Of a stretch of 5,922 nucleotides of DNA, positions 1 through 4,484 are shown in pieces. Within the stretch, counting starts at the first letter, position 1. Each line of letters opens with the position of its first letter. Made by a program: the position numbers and the translations under genes. The stretch comes from Elusimicrobiota bacterium (GTDB lineage: Bacteria; CG03; SLGR01): contig JAAZFS010000205.1 in the NCBI GenBank assembly GCA_012511615.1, forward strand, positions 1-5,922, written 5' to 3'. The notes beneath the pieces were generated by a model. It was not told the DNA's origin and did not search any database. It saw only the letters and a program-made list of their open reading frames with translations.

Positions 1-210
1 ATTTAACTCATAATTTAATTGTAGACTCCTTATATCAAAATTTGCTGTACCTATTGTAAAAACTTCTGAATCTACAATGACTGTTTTAGCATGCATAAAA
101 CCCTTGGTATAGTGATAAATTTTTATTTTGGAAGCAGTATATTTAAACTCAGATCTTTCTGATTTCAGTTTCTGTTCGTGTTTATTCCAGGCATATTCTT
201 CCAGTTTCAA
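1..210 (-). CDS. Cardiolipin synthase / phospholipase D-like C-terminal fragment (partial, probably N-terminally truncated)
   Basis: Read on the minus strand, this frame contains HAKTVIVD followed by GTANFDIRS and LNYELN. That is the HxKx4D signature plus the G-(S/T)-x-N segment and the (N/F)DIRSxxLN(F/Y)E block of the second catalytic half of bacterial cardiolipin synthases. Those membrane enzymes condense phosphatidyl donors into cardiolipin through a histidine intermediate and need two HKD motifs. Only one is present here. The frame is open from 273 but meets a stop at 274-276, and I find no first HKD motif or membrane helices upstream in any minus-strand frame. A TTG codon at 210-208 has AGGAG at 222-218, seven bases upstream, so I place the start there. 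The residues before the motif (about MKLEEYAWNKHEQK) do not look like a cardiolipin synthase. The C-terminus lies beyond the left edge. Family assignment is secure. Whether this is a gene remnant or an expressed single-HKD protein is open. Confidence 0.7.
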   Translation of the reverse strand, partial: MKLEEYAWNKHEQKLKSERSEFKYTASKIKIYHYTKGFMHAKTVIVDSEVFTIGTANFDIRSLQLNYELN

Positions 211-386
211 TATGTTTCTCCTAACTTCCCATAGTTTTGAATAAAGATAGATTAAACTCCTTAAATATCTTAACTAAATTCTTTCAATTTCAAAAATTAG
301 TATTTTTTATCTGCCCAAAAGGGTAGGTCGATTTTATTCTTCGCCATGATTGGCTTCTGACCGATGTGATTATTGAGGCTTTTTGC

Positions 387-415
387 TTGCAATGATTTCT
401 TAGACTATGTATAAT
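387..415 (+). promoter_or_regulatory. Putative sigma-70-type promoter of the sucrose-phosphate synthase gene
   Basis: A perfect -10 hexamer TATAAT lies at 410-415. TTGCAA (4 of 6 matches to TTGACA) lies at 387-392, with an ideal 17-base spacer. Transcription would start near 422, giving a leader of roughly 24 bases that holds the ribosome binding site. The prediction rests on consensus only. Confidence 0.65.
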
Positions 416-434
416 TAATTGTTACAAATCATAA

Positions 435-440
435 AGGAGG
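435..440 (+). promoter_or_regulatory. Strong ribosome binding site that decides the SPS start
   Basis: AGGAGG sits inside AAAGGAGGG. It is 2 bases from the ATG at 443 and 5 bases from the ATG at 446. An in-frame TTG at 419 lies upstream of the site and before the predicted transcription start, so it is unlikely to be used. Spacing favours the ATG at 446. Confidence 0.7.
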
Positions 441-445
441 GAATG

Positions 446-1957
446 ATGACAGATAGCATTAGAGTTGCCCTAATAAACCCACAGGGTCATGTCAGATGGA
501 ATAACCCGCCGATTGCCGGCCATCCAGATACAGGAGGACAGATAGTCTACATACTTGAGCTTGCGAAAGAGCTAGCTCTACTTGGATGCAAGGTTGATAT
601 ATTTACTAGGTATTTTGATGATAAGGACTGGCCCGGATATGCTGAGCGCATAGAAAACCATCCAAAACTTGAAAACTTAAGGATTGTCAGGATTACTTGC
701 GGTCCTGAAGATAAGTTTCTCAATAAAGAAAAACTCTGGCCCCACATTCGTGAGTATGCGGATGGGATTTCAGCGTTTTATAGGGAAAATGAGATTAAAC
801 CAGATGTTGTAACCTCCCATTATGCAGACGGTGGATTAACTGCTGCTATACTCAAAAAAGATTTGGAAGTTCCTTTTACTCATACTGGGCATTCTCTCGG
901 TGGTCAAAAAATAGATAACTTGGAAGTGACTGAGAAAGATTTTGAAGAAATAAATTCCAGGTTTGAATTTGGAAAACGCATATCTGCTGAGCGGATAACT
1001 TTTAGAAACGCTCACGCAATAGTGACTTCTACAAGAGAAGAAATAGAAAAACAGTATGGGAACAAAACCTATTCAGGTGCAGTGGATAATCAAGAAAAAT
1101 TCAGAATAATTCCACCTGGTATTGATCCATCTCATTTTTATTCATTTAGAGAAGAGGAGGAGGATGCCGAAGCATACAATAGTGCTGTTGAAAAACTTAA
1201 AGCAGAAATGAAAAAGAATATAGATTCGGATCGTGCGGATCTTCCTTTTGTTTTTTCTGCAGCCAGATTTGATGCAAAGAAAAACCCTGCTGGTCTTATG
1301 CGGGCCTATGCTTCAAGTAAGTTGCTTAGAGAAAAGACAAACCTGATGATTATTGCTGGTAGCGTGGGAAATCCTCTAAAAGAAGAAAATAGGAGTAAGT
1401 TTAACAAAAACGAGCAGAAAATCATTGACGAACTCAAAGAAATAATTGAGGAAAATTCGCTTGAAGGTTCTGTCGTCGTTTCTCCGAGTTTTGATTTTGC
1501 TACTGAAATGCCCTGTCTATATCGCTATACCGGTACGAATGGGTGGACATTTGTCAATCCAGCCCTTCATGAGCCTTTCGGTCTTACCATAGTCGAGGCC
1601 ATGGCTTCAGGACTTCCAGTTGTTGCTACAATGCATGGAGGTCCCTCAGAAATACTTGATGGTGGTAAGTATGGTGTTTTGGCCGATTCCACCTCAACTG
1701 ATTCACTTCGGGAAGGTATGGAGAAGCTTATTGAAGAGGGTGATTGGGAGAAATTCTCTAAAGACGGAGTTAGGCGTGTCTTAGAGAGATTTACCTGGGG
1801 ATCTGCTGCTAAAGGCTATTTGAAATTGTTCAAAGAGATATCTAAGCAGGGTGCAGATTTCAAGAATGATTACGAAATACCTGAATGGTTTCTAAATCCC
1901 TCCACCAGTGATGAGTCTTCTATTGACGAGGAATTAAAAAACTTATATTTTATTTAA
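446..1957 (+). CDS. sps: Sucrose-phosphate synthase-type GT4 glycosyltransferase
   Basis: This 503-residue protein resembles the compact bacterial sucrose-phosphate synthases (Halothermothrix orenii type, about 500 residues) along its whole length. The family transfers glucose from UDP-glucose to fructose-6-phosphate in the cytoplasm, giving sucrose-6-phosphate. Visible motifs are NPQGH near the N-terminus, the acceptor loop HPDTGGQ (26-32), FTHTGHSLGGQK ending at 155, KRISAERITF in the acceptor half, PPGID (223-227), ARFDAKKN with Arg274 and Lys279 for the UDP phosphates, and the GT4 E-x7-E pair Glu376 and Glu384 in HEPFGLTIVEAMASG. The ending IPEWFLNP followed by an acidic tail also fits. 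There are no signal peptide, membrane segments or plant-type regulatory domain, and no fused phosphatase domain. The gene is alone: its neighbour is divergent and no phosphatase gene follows. Mannosylfructose-phosphate synthase is a related alternative, so the family is surer than the exact substrates. Confidence 0.87.
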   Translation: MTDSIRVALINPQGHVRWNNPPIAGHPDTGGQIVYILELAKELALLGCKVDIFTRYFDDKDWPGYAERIENHPKLENLRIVRITCGPEDKFLNKEKLWPHIREYADGISAFYRENEIKPDVVTSHYADGGLTAAILKKDLEVPFTHTGHSLGGQKIDNLEVTEKDFEEINSRFEFGKRISAERITFRNAHAIVTSTREEIEKQYGNKTYSGAVDNQEKFRIIPPGIDPSHFYSFREEEEDAEAYNSAVEKLKAEMKKNIDSDRADLPFVFSAARFDAKKNPAGLMRAYASSKLLREKTNLMIIAGSVGNPLKEENRSKFNKNEQKIIDELKEIIEENSLEGSVVVSPSFDFATEMPCLYRYTGTNGWTFVNPALHEPFGLTIVEAMASGLPVVATMHGGPSEILDGGKYGVLADSTSTDSLREGMEKLIEEGDWEKFSKDGVRRVLERFTWGSAAKGYLKLFKEISKQGADFKNDYEIPEWFLNPSTSDESSIDEELKNLYFI

Positions 1958-1970
1958 GCAGTAAATAAAA
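1948..1970 (+). repeat. Perfect AT-only inverted repeat over the SPS stop codon
   Basis: TTTTATTTA (1948-1956) and TAAATAAAA (1962-1970) are exact reverse complements separated by the five bases AGCAG. The left arm runs into the TAA stop at 1955-1957. No T-run follows and the stem has no G-C pairs, so it is not a normal intrinsic terminator. A role in ending or protecting the SPS transcript is a guess. Confidence 0.55.
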
Positions 1971-2149
1971 AGTAGGGCTGATGCTCATCTTCGGCCTGTC
2001 GATGGAGTTGCCTTGCGGATGGGGTTTATATTTTCGCACTTGAAGAAATAGATTCCAGGGCTTGGGCCTATTAAGGTAGTATAAAACCCAGAGAAAAATC
2101 TGGATGGGATGAGCTGGATGAGTTTGCGGATAGAACGCAAATTTTATAA
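1971..2149. other. Unexplained intergenic stretch, possible gene relic or structured RNA
   Basis: No intact gene is visible here. By my count 50 of the 100 bases at 1971-2070 are G or C, more than the surrounding spacers. A hairpin with G-U pairs can form between 1976-1983 and 1989-1996, without a following T-run. One plus-strand frame reads ALEEIDSRAWAY up to a stop at 2072-2074, then SGWDELDEFADRTQIL to a stop at 2147-2149. This has protein-like composition but no start codon or ribosome binding site and no family I recognise. It could be a decayed gene, an untranslated RNA or ordinary spacer. Confidence 0.35.
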
Positions 2150-2198
2150 TTAACCAGGGTTTAAGAACTTGTTTGACAAATAAAATCCCCTTGGTTAA
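2150..2198. repeat. Inverted repeat bracketing the LysM-cluster promoter; candidate operator
   Basis: TTAACCAGGG (2150-2159) pairs with CCCTTGGTTAA (2188-2198) over ten base pairs with one unpaired T at 2191. The 28 bases between the arms hold the -35 hexamer, and the right arm overlaps the first three bases of the -10 hexamer. The wide spacing and the overlap with promoter elements suggest paired operator half-sites rather than an RNA hairpin. The nearby XRE-type protein is one possible binder, but nothing in the sequence proves it. Confidence 0.45.
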
Positions 2199-2201
2199 GA
2201 T
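2173..2201 (+). promoter_or_regulatory. Putative sigma-70-type promoter of the LysM-XRE (dprA-topA) cluster
   Basis: A perfect -35 TTGACA (2173-2178) is followed after 17 bases by TAAGAT (2196-2201, 4 of 6 matches to TATAAT). Transcription would begin near 2208, about 18 bases before the LysM start codon, leaving room for the ribosome binding site. The arms of an inverted repeat flank and overlap this promoter. Confidence 0.65.
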
Positions 2202-2211
2202 GATTTATCAA

Positions 2212-2217
2212 AAGGAG
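2212..2217 (+). promoter_or_regulatory. Ribosome binding site of the LysM gene
   Basis: AAGGAG ends eight bases before the ATG at 2226. This is a strong site with normal spacing and it supports that start codon. The downstream genes of the cluster lack an equivalent. Confidence 0.7.
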
Positions 2218-2225
2218 ATGTTCAG

Positions 2226-2972
2226 ATGAGAATACGGTCTTATATAGGAGTATTAATACTCCTTTCTGCAGTTCTTCCCCAAGTTCTGCTTGCTTCTGAA
2301 AAAGTTAATCAGCTTCCCCCACCCCCGATGGATGTTCTTCGAGTAAGAGCAGGCTATGTTGAAGGTCTGAACCCCAAAGAGGGCCAGGAGGTAATCCTTG
2401 ATGTTTACACAGTCACTAAAGGGGATTGGCTCAGGACAATAGCCCAAAGAGAATACGGTAATTCGGAACTCTGGGAGATAATTTTTGATTACAATGACTT
2501 CATAAACAATTCGCACTGGATATTCCCAGGCGATCAGCTTATAATTCCGAGGATTGTTGATAAGCTACCGGAGCCTAAAAAAGCTTCACCCACACCTATT
2601 GAAACAGAGGAAGAAGAAGAAGCCTTTTGGGAAAGAAAGGTTTTTATTGCTCCAAGAAATTTTAAGTTTGAAGGAAAAGTTGCGGGTTTTAAGGCTGAAA
2701 AGCTCCTGCAGGCCCAAGGAGATTATTGTTTCATCAATATTGGTTGGGCTAATGGGGTAGCTGAAGGGGATATCTTTAATGTTTATCAAGTGGGCCAACC
2801 TGCAATGAATCCAGATACTGGAAAGCTGATGGGGGAGGTTTATTCAAAGGTCGGGGAAATTAAGGTTGGTGTAGAAATTTCTAAAGATTCCGCGACGGCA
2901 AGGATTCTTTACTCTAGTGAGTCGCTTAAGGAGGGAAATCCTCTCTTGAAAAACTTAGTAAACAAAGACTGA
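2226..2972 (+). CDS. Secreted LysM-domain protein with a FlgT-C-like C-terminal domain
   Basis: The product has 248 residues. Residues 1-23 form a signal peptide: MRIR, then a hydrophobic core, ending LLA before SEK. There is no lipobox cysteine, so a soluble periplasmic or wall-associated protein is expected. A short proline-rich segment follows. One LysM domain spans about 61-108 (YTVTKGDWL, an IAQREYGN helix, ending PGDQLIIP); LysM modules bind the glycan of peptidoglycan. A Pro- and Glu-rich linker (about 114-133) leads to a C-terminal beta-rich domain (about 149-242). That domain carries INIGWANGVAEGDIFNVY, MNPDTGKLMG and VGEIKV, a pattern I associate with FlgT_C-type or related envelope domains. 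I see no catalytic motif, so a structural or tethering role is more likely than hydrolysis. The gene heads a cluster with the XRE gene four bases downstream. LysM is confident; the C-terminal assignment is moderate. Confidence 0.85.
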   Translation: MRIRSYIGVLILLSAVLPQVLLASEKVNQLPPPPMDVLRVRAGYVEGLNPKEGQEVILDVYTVTKGDWLRTIAQREYGNSELWEIIFDYNDFINNSHWIFPGDQLIIPRIVDKLPEPKKASPTPIETEEEEEAFWERKVFIAPRNFKFEGKVAGFKAEKLLQAQGDYCFINIGWANGVAEGDIFNVYQVGQPAMNPDTGKLMGEVYSKVGEIKVGVEISKDSATARILYSSESLKEGNPLLKNLVNKD

Positions 2973-2976
2973 TATT

Positions 2977-3333
2977 TTGGCGAAAAACTACTTTATTATT
3001 GAGGTAAAAAGGGCGCTTAAGAAACAGAATATGAGTCTCCGGGCCCTGGCCCGCCAGAGCTCCTTGGATGTTTCTTTTATATCAAAAATGCTCAGTGGAA
3101 AAAGAAATCCTCCCAGCAATGAGAAGGATATCGCCCGGATTGCTCAGGCTCTCTCACTTGATTCCGACCGTCTTATTCTCTTAGCCGGCCGAATTCCTTT
3201 GTCTCTTCAAAAACATCTTGCCGATGAAAAATTCATAGAGAATATAATTTCTTACTCACCAGTATATAGTTCAGAAAAACATGAAAGCCAATCCTATGGG
3301 AGCGATTATGAACTTGAAGATGAGCTCCTGTAG
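2977..3333 (+). CDS. Small XRE-family helix-turn-helix DNA-binding protein
   Basis: The product has 118 residues. Residues 5-72 form a Cro/C1-type five-helix domain: helix 1 (FIIEVKRALKKQ), helix 2 SLRALARQS (20-28), recognition helix DVSFISKMLSGKR (31-43), then IARIAQALSLDSDRLILLAG. The LLAGRIP ending is common in small bacterial XRE regulators. The remaining 45 residues are not a recognised sensor domain and end in an acidic tail (ELEDELL). I chose the TTG at 2977 because the first in-frame ATG (residue 19) would remove helix 1. There is no clear Shine-Dalgarno sequence, and the gene starts four bases after the LysM stop, so translational coupling is likely. It probably regulates transcription, perhaps of its own cluster; the target is inferred from position only. 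Confidence 0.85.
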   Translation: MAKNYFIIEVKRALKKQNMSLRALARQSSLDVSFISKMLSGKRNPPSNEKDIARIAQALSLDSDRLILLAGRIPLSLQKHLADEKFIENIISYSPVYSSEKHESQSYGSDYELEDELL

Positions 3334-3342
3334 TATCTGGAT

Positions 3343-3370
3343 TTGACAATTCGGAAGGCTTTAATTAAAT
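3343..3370 (+). promoter_or_regulatory. Putative internal promoter just upstream of dprA
   Basis: A perfect TTGACA (3343-3348) lies in the 47-base gap between the XRE gene and dprA. After 16 bases comes TTAAAT (3365-3370, 4 of 6 matches to TATAAT). Predicted initiation near 3377 falls only a few bases before the dprA ATG at 3381, giving an almost leaderless message. The -10 match is modest and the surrounding sequence is AT-rich. Confidence 0.5.
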
Positions 3371-3380
3371 AACTTAAGTT

Positions 3381-4481
3381 ATGGGGGAGCTTCCCTGGAT
3401 ATTTAAACTCAGTCTTGCTCCGGGTCTCGGTCCGGTTAAAATTAAAAAAATAGCAGACACATTTGATGATGTTAAGCAACTTTCTGGAATGGATGTTGCG
3501 GATATATCATCTTCAGCGGAAATAGATTTGAAATCAGCCCAGATAGTGGCTGATACGATTTCAAAAAAAGATAGGTCAGCAGAAAAAATATTCAAAAGAG
3601 TTCAGGATGCGGGATGGGGTATTTGCGAATACGGAAATCCAAACTATCCAGAGCTTTTAAAGGAAATTTACGACCCGCCGCCTGTACTCTATTATGCAGG
3701 GAAACTTTCAAAGTCCGATTATAATTCAGTGGCTGTGGTGGGAACCAGAAGGGCAACTGAGTATGGGATAGAGGCCGCCCGCAGTATTGCTACGGGTTTG
3801 GCTGTCTCTGGGGTGACTCTTGTATCAGGATACGCTGAAGGGATTGATGCTGCTGCCCAGAAGGCAGCCTTAGATGCTGGGGGACGGCTGATTGGAGTGC
3901 TTGGAAGTGCACTGGATAGGCCCTACCCTGTTTCTAGTATTCCCTTGATGGAGAGGATAGCTGAAAACGGAGTGCTTCTTAGTGAGTATCCCCCAGGAGC
4001 TTCTACGGCCGCTTCGAATTTTCCGGCTAGAAATAGAATAATTAGCGGACTTTCCTTAGGGGTGCTTATCGTGGAGGCCCCAGAGAGAAGTGGGGCGCTT
4101 ATAACAGCCTATCAAGGACTTGAGCAGGGTCGGGATGTATTTGCCCTTCCGGGTTCTATATTCTCTCTTAAAAGCCGGGGGACTAACATCCTCATTAAAG
4201 AGGGGGCCTCGCTGGTTGTATCGGCAGAGGATATAGTAAGTGATTTAATTGGCCGTTTTAGAAGTTTTAAAATTAATGAGAAGGTAGAAAAGGAAGACAC
4301 TTGCCTTTTAAGTCCTGAAGAAGAAAAAGTTATGAAAGTATTGGAAGATGGAATTATGCATATTGATGAAATAATGAGGCGGGTAGATTATCCTGCAGGG
4401 CGTCTTTCGGTAATTTTGACGAAGTTGGAGATGAGTGGTGCTATCTGCGCCCTTGACGGAAAAAAATATAAGAAAGCATAA
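3381..4481 (+). CDS. dprA: DNA-processing protein DprA (Smf)
   Basis: The product has 366 residues, a normal length. DprA binds incoming single-stranded DNA in the cytoplasm and loads RecA during natural transformation; it is also kept in many bacteria not known to be competent. An N-terminal helix-hairpin-helix region (LAPGLGPVKIKKIADTF, from about residue 12) precedes the Rossmann-fold core. The core has VVGTRR (119-124), SGYAEGID, a GSALDRPYP loop, FPARNRIISG (214-223), SGALITA (237-243) and FALPGS (254-259). A winged-helix domain fills 311-366. The GTR motif tied to single-stranded DNA binding is intact. The usual SGLARGIDAAAH reads SGYAEGIDAAAQ here. An in-frame TAA at 3375-3377 means translation cannot begin upstream of the ATG at 3381, and I see no Shine-Dalgarno sequence before it. 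The topA start follows after three bases, which suggests co-transcription. Confidence 0.95.
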   Translation: MGELPWIFKLSLAPGLGPVKIKKIADTFDDVKQLSGMDVADISSSAEIDLKSAQIVADTISKKDRSAEKIFKRVQDAGWGICEYGNPNYPELLKEIYDPPPVLYYAGKLSKSDYNSVAVVGTRRATEYGIEAARSIATGLAVSGVTLVSGYAEGIDAAAQKAALDAGGRLIGVLGSALDRPYPVSSIPLMERIAENGVLLSEYPPGASTAASNFPARNRIISGLSLGVLIVEAPERSGALITAYQGLEQGRDVFALPGSIFSLKSRGTNILIKEGASLVVSAEDIVSDLIGRFRSFKINEKVEKEDTCLLSPEEEKVMKVLEDGIMHIDEIMRRVDYPAGRLSVILTKLEMSGAICALDGKKYKKA

Positions 4482-4484
4482 AAA

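Noticed and set aside
267..293. Possible minus-strand promoter TTGAAA-N15-TAAGAT before the cardiolipin synthase fragment
   Set aside because: The spacer is too short and the region is so AT-rich that such matches are expected by chance.
311..326. Small hairpin CTGCCC-AAAA-GGGTAG in the divergent spacer
   Set aside because: Six pairs including a G-U wobble and no T-run on either strand; too weak to call a terminator or operator.
547..747. Open reading frame on the minus strand inside SPS
   Set aside because: Lies wholly antisense to a well-supported gene, has no recognisable motif and is a by-product of its codon use.
1976..1996. Hairpin considered as an intrinsic terminator of SPS
   Set aside because: The stem needs a G-U pair and contains a U-U mismatch, and no T-run follows, so termination by the standard mechanism is not supported.
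1981..2043. ATG-initiated 20-codon frame after SPS
   Set aside because: No spaced Shine-Dalgarno sequence, no promoter, and other frames of the same stretch look equally protein-like.
2253..2516. Minus-strand open frame of 87 codons within the LysM gene
   Set aside because: Antisense to the signal peptide and LysM domain, whose plus-strand motifs are clear; no ribosome binding site or family resemblance.
2554..2798. Alternative plus- and minus-strand frames across the LysM linker
   Set aside because: Low-complexity Lys- or Phe-rich products generated by the A-rich linker; no start signal.
3374..4300. Two minus-strand open frames within dprA (3374-3595 and 4112-4300)
   Set aside because: Antisense to conserved DprA domains and without motifs.
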